Assembly: GCA_016870275.1 (NCBI GenBank)
Contig: VGBZ01000003.1
Location: 1-64,000, forward strand
DNA from: Actinomycetota bacterium
GTDB lineage: Bacteria > Actinomycetota > Acidimicrobiia > Acidimicrobiales > Microtrichaceae
Length of the DNA stretch: 64,000 nt
Reading direction: 5' to 3'
In this document: positions 44,378 to 52,145 of the stretch, in pieces
Layout: every line of letters begins with the position of its first letter
Numbering within the stretch: position 1 is the first letter of the stretch
Notes under the pieces: model-generated
What the model was told of the DNA's origin: nothing
Database searches by the model: none
Seen by the model: the letters and a program-made list of their open reading frames with translations, nothing else
Translations under genes and position numbers: made by a program

Positions 44378-45832
44378 CTACTTGACGATCGTCTTGCAGT
44401 CGACCGGCTGGTTGCGGCCACCAAAGACGTTGATGCCGATGATGCACACCTCATTGGTTCCGGGGAAAGCGACATCGGAGACCACGAAGCGATAGCTGCC
44501 GCCGTTGGACGGGATCGTTACTCTGCGGTCCCGGTTCACGAACACACCGCTGATCGTGTCCCATGTGTCCTCGTCACGGAGCCAGCCGGTCACCACGACG
44601 TTGACCCCGGAGATCTTGATGCTGTCGATCGCGCCTGTTGGCGACGCGCCGCCGAGCGACTGGCTGGCCCAGAATCCGGCCCGAGCCCGCATCGACCCGA
44701 GCTGTTCCATGATCCTTCCGGGACACGACGTGGACGACGTCTCACGGTGACCGACGATCGTCGAGAGATTGGCCACGGTGCCCGCCGAGAAGAGGTTCGA
44801 GCCACTCCCAGCGGTGAAGGCGGTCCTCCCCGTCGGATCGACACCATTGGAGGCGAGCTTCCAGCCGAAGACCTGCGCTGCTCCCTCGATGGCCACATCC
44901 GGTGCGGTCGAGGAGATGTAGTCCCCGAGAATCGCCACCCCGACCGATCCGGTGTTGAAGGCAATGGCGTGGGCGCCGATGGCATTGGCGTCGACCGAGG
45001 TCGCTCGCATCTCCCAGACCGTTCCGAACTTGTCGACGGCGAAGTTGTATCCGGCGTCGGTCCATCCACGGCCGTCGATGTGGAACGCCTGGATTCCCCG
45101 GAGGATGCTCGGAACCTGCGCTGCGGTGTAGTTGTTGGATCCGGCCGTGTGGTGGATCACACCGAGGGTCAGCTTCTGCGCCGTCGCCACACCGGTCACC
45201 GGGCGGGCACCCCAGTCGGTGGTCCGCTTGATGCTGAACGGTGGCGGCGTGGTGGAGGCAAACGAGGTGGACTCCACACTTACACGCTGCATCCGGTCGT
45301 GAACCGTGACCACCTCTGCGTCTGCGCCGGACGGGAGGCTGACCTCGTAGCCGGTCGCCGAACCGACGAAGAGCGGATCGGTCGTGACACTGGCGCCAGC
45401 GGCCTCTGCGGTCCCCTCGTCGGGGCCCTCATCGGTGGGATCGAGTTGGTTCCACTCGCCGTAGGAACCATCGGATTGGATCAGACGCACGTAGACGGGA
45501 TCGGCGAGTGGTTCACTCAACCGGAACCCGATCGTGGTGAACGGTTCGACGGATTCGTCACCGCCGATGACCGATGACTCACCCGGGCGCTCTCCCGTCT
45601 CGGATTCGATCTCAGCGAGTTCCGACCCCGACGCGGCATGGAGTTCCGGCACCTCGGAGACCGCACCGGCGGAGCGCATCTCGAAGGCCACGAGCGGCAG
45701 TGGCAGGAACGAGAGAACCAGCCCACCGGCCGCCACGATCACGCCGGTACGCAGGCGCCGAACGGCACGCCGACGACGCTGGGCGCGTGCGCGCCGAGGA
45801 CGGACGACTTGAAGATGGCTGGGGGGTGCCAC
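44378..45832 (-). CDS. secreted N-acetylmuramoyl-L-alanine amidase, PGRP/amidase_2 type
   Basis: 484 residues. A twin-arginine-like basic head (RRARAQRRRRAVRRLR) precedes one hydrophobic helix (TGVIVAAGGLVLSFLPLPLV), so it is exported. Residues about 80-200 are a PGRP-associated beta domain (VRLIQSDGSYGEWNQL). The catalytic domain, about 205-390, has WGARPVTGV, LGVIHHTAG (zinc histidine), GWTDAGYNFAVDKFGTVWE and GHRETSSTSCPG (zinc histidine and cysteine). The last 90 residues form a separate beta domain. It cleaves the peptide from muramic acid in peptidoglycan and fits a locus that attaches glycans to the wall. GTG start exactly six bases after TAGAGT. Confidence 0.92.
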   Translation of the reverse strand: MAPPSHLQVVRPRRARAQRRRRAVRRLRTGVIVAAGGLVLSFLPLPLVAFEMRSAGAVSEVPELHAASGSELAEIESETGERPGESSVIGGDESVEPFTTIGFRLSEPLADPVYVRLIQSDGSYGEWNQLDPTDEGPDEGTAEAAGASVTTDPLFVGSATGYEVSLPSGADAEVVTVHDRMQRVSVESTSFASTTPPPFSIKRTTDWGARPVTGVATAQKLTLGVIHHTAGSNNYTAAQVPSILRGIQAFHIDGRGWTDAGYNFAVDKFGTVWEMRATSVDANAIGAHAIAFNTGSVGVAILGDYISSTAPDVAIEGAAQVFGWKLASNGVDPTGRTAFTAGSGSNLFSAGTVANLSTIVGHRETSSTSCPGRIMEQLGSMRARAGFWASQSLGGASPTGAIDSIKISGVNVVVTGWLRDEDTWDTISGVFVNRDRRVTIPSNGGSYRFVVSDVAFPGTNEVCIIGINVFGGRNQPVDCKTIVK

Positions 45833-45838
45833 ACGCCC

Positions 45839-45844
45839 ACTCTA
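45839..45844 (-). promoter_or_regulatory. leaderless-type -10 box of the amidase gene
   Basis: TAGAGT, six bases (gggcgt), then GTG at 45832. Confidence 0.65.
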
Positions 45845-45965
45845 GGTCGCAGCGGCGGCAATTGCACCTGTGTCGGAAATCTCCCGGATTTCAGCGCCTC
45901 AGCGGACGGATCGACCCGTGGGACCGCAGACCGGAGCGAACACCACAGCGACGGTGACGTCCCCC

Positions 45966-45971
45966 TAGGCT
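45966..45971 (+). promoter_or_regulatory. leaderless-type -10 box of the flippase gene
   Basis: TAGGCT, six bases (cgctct), then GTG at 45978. It is the divergent partner of the amidase promoter, with about 120 bases between the two boxes. Confidence 0.65.
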
Positions 45972-45977
45972 CGCTCT

Positions 45978-47387
45978 GTGGGAGTTGCCGACAATACCGA
46001 GCGGTCCGCCGGACACGCCTTCGGTCTCGGGCATGCGCCGGGGGAACTGAAGCGTGTCCTCTCCGGCGGTCGCCTCATCCTCGTGGCCGGGCTCCTCGCC
46101 GACGGTGTCGGCTCGTACCTGTACCTGAGCGCCAGCGGTCGGGCGCTCGGCCCGGACCGTTTCGCTCTGGTCTCAGTCACCTGGGCGCTGCTGTTCCTGG
46201 TGGGCAACGGCCTGTTCGTCCCGTTCGAGCAGGAACTCGCCCGATCGATCGCGAGCGACACCGCAGACCGTAGTGAACGGAGGCGGCTGCCGGGCGGAGG
46301 GTCGATCCGCCAGATCCTCCTCGTCGCAGCGGTCCTGACCACGACGGCATGCCTCGCTGCGTTGATCGCCGCCGCATCACTGCGTGCATCGCTTTTCCGA
46401 GGCGAGACGGGATTCGTGCTGGCGTTCGTCGTCGGGTTGATCGGCGTCGCTGCGACATTCGTGGTCCGGGGTGTTCTGGCGGGAACCGGGCGCTACATCG
46501 CGTACGGGGCCATGTTCGCCACCGACGCCATCGCCAAGGCCGTTCCGGCCGTGGGCCTCGCCGCCGCCGGAGTGGACTCACCGGTGGTCTACGCCTGGAT
46601 CATGGCGCTGAGTGCCTACGCCGGCATCGCCGTCGCCCTCCTCTGCGCCCGACCGACCGGGCTCCCGCCGGACCGGCGACCGGTGGCCTGGAGCGGCCTC
46701 ATCTCATCGCTGGGGTTCCTGCTGGTGACGTCGATCGCCAGCCTCACGCTCATCAACCTCGGCACGCTCACCGTCGAACTGCTCAGCGACCCGCGTGAGG
46801 GGACCGCAGCCGGCGTGTTCCTCTCGGCGCTCGTCATCGCCCGGATCCCGCTGTTCCTCTTCCAAGCGCTCCAAGCGGTGATCCTGCCTCGGCTCTCCGC
46901 TGCAGCGTCGATCGGCGACCGCTCATCGTTCGTGGTCGACCTCCGTCGACTCGCAGGCGGTCTGGCGGCCCTCACCGTGCTGGCCACGCTCGTCGCCGCT
47001 GTCGCCGGGCCCGCCGTGGTGGCCCTGTTGTTCGGCTCGGAGTTCGACCGGATCGACGGGTGGGACATGGCCCTGCTTGCGCTGTCCAGCATGCTGCTCA
47101 CCGCCACGCTCACGCTCAATCAGGCACAGATCGCGCTGCACCGCCAGCGTCAGGCGTGGTGGCCGTGGGTCGCAGGACTCGCCGTGTTCGCTCTCGTGGC
47201 CGCCAACCACCGCAGTGACCCCCTGTCCCGGGTCGAGTGGTCGATGGTGTGGTCGGCCGTTGCTGCACTGGGCGTCGCTGCGGCACTGCTCCGCAGAGGT
47301 CTCGATGACCTCCGTCCGGAGGGGGCCGATCAGGAGGAGGCCGATCAGGACACCGCTGGCGCCTGGAGCGGCGCCGGCGAGCAGTGA
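45978..47387 (+). CDS. Wzx-like polysaccharide flippase (MOP superfamily)
   Basis: 469 residues with about 12 hydrophobic segments. Starts LKRVLSGGRLILVAGLLADG; FPVPFEQELARSIAS-type loop is present as GNGLFVPFEQELARSIAS; FLSALVIARIPLFLFQALQA and LLFGSEFDRI are the middle and late conserved regions of Wzx/MurJ-like proteins. It may move a lipid-linked repeat or undecaprenyl-linked sugar across the membrane, giving the locus a second export route besides Wzm/Wzt. The last 43 nt overlap the convergent rhodanese-MoeB gene, and the encoded tail (DQEEADQD) contains a short duplication. Confidence 0.85.
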   Translation: MGVADNTERSAGHAFGLGHAPGELKRVLSGGRLILVAGLLADGVGSYLYLSASGRALGPDRFALVSVTWALLFLVGNGLFVPFEQELARSIASDTADRSERRRLPGGGSIRQILLVAAVLTTTACLAALIAAASLRASLFRGETGFVLAFVVGLIGVAATFVVRGVLAGTGRYIAYGAMFATDAIAKAVPAVGLAAAGVDSPVVYAWIMALSAYAGIAVALLCARPTGLPPDRRPVAWSGLISSLGFLLVTSIASLTLINLGTLTVELLSDPREGTAAGVFLSALVIARIPLFLFQALQAVILPRLSAAASIGDRSSFVVDLRRLAGGLAALTVLATLVAAVAGPAVVALLFGSEFDRIDGWDMALLALSSMLLTATLTLNQAQIALHRQRQAWWPWVAGLAVFALVAANHRSDPLSRVEWSMVWSAVAALGVAAALLRRGLDDLRPEGADQEEADQDTAGAWSGAGEQ

Positions 47388-48523
47388 CCGTCGAGCTCGA
47401 CGACCTGGATCAGCTCGCGGTTCTCCCACGTGATCTCGTTGCCCGGGTCGCGCCGGATCCGGTACTCACGGAACTCCATCCCGAGCGCGTCGAAGGTCAG
47501 GTAGCGCCCGATCAGCGGGTCGCCGAGGTCGAGGATCAACTTGATGGCCTCGAGCGCCTGGAGCGACCCGACGACGCCCGGCAGCACGCCCAGGACCCCG
47601 GCCTCGGCGCAACTCGGCGCCAGCTCCGCCGGCGGCGGCTCGGGCAGCATGTCTCGGTAGGTCGGTCCACGGCGAGGGTCGAACACGGTCACGTGACCCT
47701 CGAACCGGAAGATCGACCCGTGCACCACCGGGATGCCGAGCTTCACCGACGCGTCGTTGAGCATGTAGCGCACGGGGAAGTTGTCGGCACCGTCGACCAC
47801 CAGGTCGAAGCCGCTGATCACGTCGAGCATGTTGGACGCATCGAGCCGCACGTCGTAGGTGATGACGTTGACGTCGGGGTTGAGCGCGGTGAGCGTCTTC
47901 TTGGCCGAGTCGACCTTGCGCTCCCCCACCCGGTCGACGTTGTGGAGGATCTGACGCTGCAGGTTGGAGTCGTCGACCACGTCCATGTCCACGATGCCGA
48001 TCGTGCCGACACCGGCGGCGGCCAGGTAGAGCGCGGCGGGTGAGCCGAGCCCACCGGCACCGAGCAGGAGCACCTTGGCGCCGAGCAGCTTCTGCTGGCC
48101 CTCATCGCCGACCTCGGGCAGCAGGAGGTGCCGCTGGTAGCGGTTGCGCTGCTCGGGGCTGAGCGTCTCGGGGACACGCCAGTTGCGACCTTCGTCCTTC
48201 CAGCGGTTGAACCCGCCCGCCATGGACACGACGTCGGAGTAGCCGAGCTCGCCCAGCGTGCGCGCAGCGAACGCCGAGCGCACACCCCCGGCGCACATGA
48301 CCACCACCGGAACGGTCTTGTCGACGAGGCGGCTCTCCACCTGCGCCTCGAGGTGGCCCCGGGGCAGGAACACCGAACCGGGAACCGCGCCCTGTTCGAA
48401 CTCGTCGGCTTCACGAACGTCGAGCAGTACAGCGCCGCCGGCGAGGAGTTCCTCGGCCTCCGAGGTGCTCACCTCCGTGATCTGGGACTTGGCTGTGTTG
48501 AGGAGGTCCCGAAAGGACGGCAT
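47345..48523 (-). CDS. rhodanese-MoeB fusion (adenylyltransferase/sulfurtransferase)
   Basis: 392 residues. N-terminal rhodanese domain at about 15-115 (VLLDVREADEFEQGAV, active Cys77 in VVVMCAGGVRS). The C-terminal ThiF/MoeB domain is at about 120-385 (RYQRHLLLPEVGDEGQQKL, VLLLGAGGLGSPAALYL, DMDVVDDSNLQRQIL, APSCAEAGVLGVLPG with the conserved Cys). It adenylates the C-terminus of a MoaD/ThiS-type carrier and passes sulfur to it. The domain order is reversed with respect to MoeZ/MOCS3, where the rhodanese comes last. The 'RCLF' segment of MoeZ is RDML here. ATG 48523, with GGAG in a leader of about 40 nt. Confidence 0.92.
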   Translation of the reverse strand: MPSFRDLLNTAKSQITEVSTSEAEELLAGGAVLLDVREADEFEQGAVPGSVFLPRGHLEAQVESRLVDKTVPVVVMCAGGVRSAFAARTLGELGYSDVVSMAGGFNRWKDEGRNWRVPETLSPEQRNRYQRHLLLPEVGDEGQQKLLGAKVLLLGAGGLGSPAALYLAAAGVGTIGIVDMDVVDDSNLQRQILHNVDRVGERKVDSAKKTLTALNPDVNVITYDVRLDASNMLDVISGFDLVVDGADNFPVRYMLNDASVKLGIPVVHGSIFRFEGHVTVFDPRRGPTYRDMLPEPPPAELAPSCAEAGVLGVLPGVVGSLQALEAIKLILDLGDPLIGRYLTFDALGMEFREYRIRRDPGNEITWENRELIQVVELDGHCSPAPLQAPAVS

Positions 48524-48590
48524 GGTCTTGGTCTCCAGTCGATTGCCTTCTGGAGCCTAAACCCTATCGGACTGGTCAGGATTCCCGAAC

Positions 48591-49355
48591 TCAGGTCATC
48601 CGACTCCCCACCAGTACGGGCAGGACCTCGCTGATCGAGCTGCGGACCACTGCGTCGGCCAGATGGTCGTACTCGGTCGGCGACCCGTTGACGATCACGA
48701 GCGCCGCTCCGGCGTCGACAGCGATCGGGGCCAGGTGCGCCACAGGCGTCACCGCCAAGGTGGTGCCGACGGCCAGCAGCAGGTCGCAGTTCTGCGCCGC
48801 GTCGAACGCCCGGTCGATCCGCTCGGGCCGGAGCGACTCCCCGAAGAACACCGTGTCGGACTTGACGATGCCCCCACAGACCAGACACGGCGGGTCCGCC
48901 TCGCCGGCGCGCACCCGTTCGAAGACCTCCGGCATGGGAGCGGTCCATCCGCACGACACGCACCGTGCGTCCCGGATGGTCCCGTGCATCTCGACGACCA
49001 GGTCCGGGTCCGACCCGGCGGCCTGGTGGAGCCCATCGATGTTCTGGGTGACGAGCAGGTCGATGACACAGTGGCGCTCGAGGTCGACGAGGGCCCGGTG
49101 GCCGTCGTTGGGTTCGGCGGTCCACGCAGGGTTCTCGAGGCGGTGCTGCCACGCCCGCACGCGGAGGTCGGGGTCGGCGAGGTAGTGGCTGATCGTGGAG
49201 TACTTCTCGGCCTCAGGATTGCGGGTCCACACGCCGTCGGGTCCGCGGAAGTCGGGGATGCCGGAGTCAGTCGAGATGCCGGCACCCGTCAGGACCACGA
49301 TGCGTCGGGCGTCGGCGACCAACTCCGTCGCCCTGCTCAACCCGGGGACGCTCAC
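48591..49355 (-). CDS. cobB: NAD-dependent protein deacylase (sirtuin)
   Basis: 254 residues from GTG 49355; the frame is open to 49853, but the extra part is not sirtuin-like and overlaps the divergent gene. Motifs: VVLTGAGISTDSGIPDFRG, TQNIDGLHQAAG (catalytic histidine in the following VVEMHG), two CxxC zinc pairs (CVSC and CLVC), FFGESLRPERI, and VGTTLAVTPVAHL. FFGES replaces the FGE variant seen in some subclasses. It removes acyl groups from lysines, often on acyl-CoA synthetases. Confidence 0.93.
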   Translation of the reverse strand: MSVPGLSRATELVADARRIVVLTGAGISTDSGIPDFRGPDGVWTRNPEAEKYSTISHYLADPDLRVRAWQHRLENPAWTAEPNDGHRALVDLERHCVIDLLVTQNIDGLHQAAGSDPDLVVEMHGTIRDARCVSCGWTAPMPEVFERVRAGEADPPCLVCGGIVKSDTVFFGESLRPERIDRAFDAAQNCDLLLAVGTTLAVTPVAHLAPIAVDAGAALVIVNGSPTEYDHLADAVVRSSISEVLPVLVGSRMT

Positions 49356-49423
49356 CCCGGCCCCCGGCGACTGTGCCCGCACAGCGGGTCCACCTGCCCG
49401 GTGACGACCGGCTCGGGGATCTC

Positions 49424-49429
49424 TAGCGT
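49424..49429 (+). promoter_or_regulatory. -10 box of the gene at 49473
   Basis: TAGCGT on the plus strand. Initiation about seven bases downstream would give a leader near 37 nt containing AGGAG eight bases before GTG 49473, so this would be a leadered transcript. Confidence 0.4.
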
Positions 49430-49472
49430 CAGCGGGGCAACGAAGGCCTCCGACGAGACAGGAGCAACGCCC

Positions 49473-49925
49473 GTGGAAACCACCGTTGAGAGCGGCGATA
49501 CCGAATCCGGCACCACCACATCCGTCGTCGTGCGGGCGTGGTGGGATCCGGATCTGATCGGCGTCGGCCACGACCCGCGCGGTGAATACGCCGAGCGGTT
49601 CTGGCTCGGAATCATCGGACCATCCACCTTGCTGCTGCTGCGGCGATTCGTCCGCGGACTCGAACAACACCCGGGCGGGTTCCGGGTGGGCCTCACCGAA
49701 ACCGCCCGAGCGCTCGGCCTGGGTCATGGCACCGCACGGAACTCCCCCGTCGTGCGCACCATCGACCGAGCCCGCACCTTCGGCCTGGCCCGAACCCTGC
49801 CCAACGACGATCTCGCCGTTCGCACGCTGCTCCCACCGCTGTCTCGACGCCACGTCGCACGGTTGCCCGAGCCCGTGCGCCGCTCACACGACGCCTGGGT
49901 TCACCAGCACCGCCGCGCCGGGTGA
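49473..49925 (+). CDS. conserved actinobacterial-type protein of unknown function
   Basis: 150 residues from GTG 49473, with AGGAG upstream. After a Thr/Ser/Glu head of 20 residues the sequence reads VVVRAWWDPDLIGVGHDPRG, then FWLGIIGPSTLLLLRRFVRG, FRVGLTETARALGLGHG, LLPPLSRRHVARLPEPVRRS. I recall related 'HDPRSpYvErFWLgvLGPts' proteins in actinobacteria, all without assigned function. The regular helices and the ARALGLG--tGRNSP-like turn suggest a helix-turn-helix-like fold, but this is not certain. It lies between the sirtuin and pepA, divergent from one and convergent with the other. Confidence 0.75.
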   Translation: METTVESGDTESGTTTSVVVRAWWDPDLIGVGHDPRGEYAERFWLGIIGPSTLLLLRRFVRGLEQHPGGFRVGLTETARALGLGHGTARNSPVVRTIDRARTFGLARTLPNDDLAVRTLLPPLSRRHVARLPEPVRRSHDAWVHQHRRAG

Positions 49926-49943
49926 GTGCCCGAGCCGACAGGC

Positions 49944-51434
49944 TCACTCATCCTCCGCCGGGTTCCCGCCACCCCAGTTCTCGACGAGCGACAACAACGT
50001 GCGCACACCGAACCCGGTCGCACCGGGGCCCTGTTCGCCATCGACCTGGTCGAGGTACGCCGGACCGGCGATGTCGAGGTGCGCCCACGGGACGCCCTCG
50101 GCGACGAACTCCTGCAGGAACAGTCCGGCAGTCAGCGTGCCGCCGTAACGACCTCCGCCGATGTTGGCGATGTCGGCCACCTTGGAATCGAGCTGTCGTC
50201 GGTAGTCCGCGGGCAGCGGCAGCGGCCAGACACGCTCGCCCGCCCGAGCGGCGGCAGCGGCCACACGATCCCGGAACCCGTCGTCGTTGGCCATGAGCCC
50301 GGCGATGCGGTCACCGAGCGCCACCAGACACGCCCCGGTGAGCGTGGCGAGGTCCACGATGCCCGCCGGCTCCTCCTCGCAGGCCATCACCAGCGCATCA
50401 GCGAGGACCAGACGTCCCTCGGCGTCGGTGTTGAGCACCTCGACGGTCGTTCCTCCCCGGGCGGTGAAGACGTCACCGGGACGTTGGGCGTCTCCGTCGA
50501 TCATGTTGTCGGTCATCGGCGTGTACGACACCGCTGCGGTCCGGGCGCCGAGCGCCGGCAGTGCGCACATCGCAGCGATCACCGCAGCAGCGCCGCCCAT
50601 GTCCATCTTCATGCCGATCATGCCGTCGGCGGGCTTGATCGACAGGCCGCCCGAGTCGAAGGTGATGCCCTTGCCGACGAGTGCGAGCGTGTCGCCGGTC
50701 GGATCGAGCGACTCATCGGGACTGTAGCGCAGCACCACGAAGCGGGGTGGGTGGATCGAACCCTTGTTGACTGCGATCAGACCGCCGAGTTCCTCGTTGC
50801 GGATCCCGTCTTCGTCGAGCACCTCGACCTCGAGTCCTGCGTTCCGGGCCCGCTCTGCGGCTCGTTCTGCGAACACCTCTGGGGTGAGGGTTCCACCCGG
50901 CGTGTTCACCAGATCCCGGGCGAACGCCACGGCGTCGGCCACCACCGACGCCCGCTCGACCGCAGCCCGGAGGTTGCGCAACTCGGCGTTGGGAAGATCC
51001 CGCACCAGCGTCACGGTGAGTGCCCGACGGGGTTCGCTCGGAGGTGAGCGGAACTCGTCGAAGGAGTACGAGCCGAGCAGGATCCCTTCGGCGATCGCCG
51101 AGCACGCCGCTGCGGGGTCGAGACCGTCGATCTCGGGCCAGACGAGCGACGCCCGCCGATGGCGGGCCAGCAGTCGCGCCGCAGCAGCTCCACCCCGGCG
51201 CAGCGAATCGGTGCACACCCCGGAGGTCGGACCGAGCCCCACCAGGACCGTGGCGCGATCACCGTCGTCGAGGACGACCGACGTGTTCACAGCACCGGTG
51301 AACCCCGCCCGGTCGAGCGCCGCCCGGGACACCGACCGCTGACGGCCGAGTCCCTCGGTCGTCACGAGCGAAACGGCTGCCTTGACCGACGCCGGTACGG
51401 ACTTGGCCACCTTCACGCTGGCGAGTTCAGCCAC
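49944..51434 (-). CDS. pepA: leucyl aminopeptidase (M17)
   Basis: 496 residues. The catalytic C-terminal half has LVGKGITFDSGGLSIKP (metal-binding lysine and aspartate), MKMDMGGAAAVIAAM, and the M17 signature NTDAEGRLVLADAL. VWPLPLPADYRRQLDSKVAD and GGTLTAGLFLQEFV are the conserved end. The N-terminal macro-like domain is divergent, as usual. It is a cytosolic two-metal exopeptidase for protein turnover. GTG 51434 with AAAGGA nine bases upstream. Confidence 0.95.
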   Translation of the reverse strand: MAELASVKVAKSVPASVKAAVSLVTTEGLGRQRSVSRAALDRAGFTGAVNTSVVLDDGDRATVLVGLGPTSGVCTDSLRRGGAAAARLLARHRRASLVWPEIDGLDPAAACSAIAEGILLGSYSFDEFRSPPSEPRRALTVTLVRDLPNAELRNLRAAVERASVVADAVAFARDLVNTPGGTLTPEVFAERAAERARNAGLEVEVLDEDGIRNEELGGLIAVNKGSIHPPRFVVLRYSPDESLDPTGDTLALVGKGITFDSGGLSIKPADGMIGMKMDMGGAAAVIAAMCALPALGARTAAVSYTPMTDNMIDGDAQRPGDVFTARGGTTVEVLNTDAEGRLVLADALVMACEEEPAGIVDLATLTGACLVALGDRIAGLMANDDGFRDRVAAAAARAGERVWPLPLPADYRRQLDSKVADIANIGGGRYGGTLTAGLFLQEFVAEGVPWAHLDIAGPAYLDQVDGEQGPGATGFGVRTLLSLVENWGGGNPAEDE

Positions 51435-51502
51435 GGTTCACATCCTTTGGTTTCGTTGATTCCTGATCGTCGGATCGCTCCCGGCCGGATGAGCGGAGGG
51501 CC

Positions 51503-52084
51503 TCAGCGCTCGTCACGCTCGAGATCCTGAGCGGAACCGTCAGCAGGTGCCGGAACCGACCGGGTGGCGAGCGACGTACCCTCCTCGGCGCGGGCGAGCG
51601 TCCAGAGGAGATCCGACAGCCGGTTCAGGTACGGCCCCACCGAGGAGTTGTCGCCCACTGAGACCAACGCCGAGCGTTCCGCTCGCCGAACGACGGTGCG
51701 CGCCACGTCGAGGTGCGCTGAGAGCACCGTGCCTCCCGGGACCACGAACTCCGTCGGCGGGTCGAACCGCTCCGAGGCCTCGTCGATGAGGTCCTCGAGC
51801 CGAGCGACCATCTCTGGGGTCACCTGCGACTCCCCGGGGGTGAGCTTGGCGTGGTTCTCCGGCGCCGTGGCGAGTTCGGCCATGAGCACCCAGAGGTCAC
51901 GCTGGATCGACACGAGCAGAGTATCGAGTCGCGAATTGCCATTGTGCGCGCGTACGACGCCGAGGGTCGACTGGGCCTCGTCCACATCGCCGTAGGCGCT
52001 CGGGCGGGGATCGTCCTTGCGGACTCGACCCCCGTAGAACAAGCCGGTCGTCCCGTCATCACCGGTTCGGGTGTAGATCTTCAT
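51503..52084 (-). CDS. cob(I)alamin adenosyltransferase, PduO type
   Basis: 193 residues from ATG 52084 (MKIYTRTGDDGTTGLFYGG). It transfers adenosyl from ATP to cob(I)alamin. Family features: the N-terminal ATP loop TRTGDDGTTGL, FVVPGGTVLSAHLDVARTVVR seen in part as VVPGGT and RTVVRRAER, and LNRLSDLLWTLAR. Divergent from the cobalamin-dependent metH, so cofactor supply and use are neighbours. However, MetH needs methyl- not adenosyl-cobalamin, so another AdoCbl enzyme must exist elsewhere. TAGGCT lies eight bases before the ATG. Confidence 0.94.
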   Translation of the reverse strand: MKIYTRTGDDGTTGLFYGGRVRKDDPRPSAYGDVDEAQSTLGVVRAHNGNSRLDTLLVSIQRDLWVLMAELATAPENHAKLTPGESQVTPEMVARLEDLIDEASERFDPPTEFVVPGGTVLSAHLDVARTVVRRAERSALVSVGDNSSVGPYLNRLSDLLWTLARAEEGTSLATRSVPAPADGSAQDLERDER

Positions 52085-52129
52085 CGGTGGCGAGCCTACC
52101 CACGCTCCGTCCGCATGGTCACCGAGCAG

Positions 52130-52135
52130 TAGGTT
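52130..52135 (+). promoter_or_regulatory. -10 box of metH
   Basis: TAGGTT, ten bases before ATG 52146; transcription would begin about four bases upstream of the ATG. The gap between metH and the divergent gene is only 61 bases, so no cobalamin riboswitch can fit. Confidence 0.5.
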
Positions 52136-52145
52136 GACAGTACCC

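Noticed and set aside
49356-49853. 420-codon version of the sirtuin
   Set aside because: The upstream 166 codons run antisense through the gene at 49473 and have no sirtuin features.
52085-52145. Cobalamin riboswitch upstream of metH
   Set aside because: Only 61 bases separate the two divergent starts, far too short for the aptamer.
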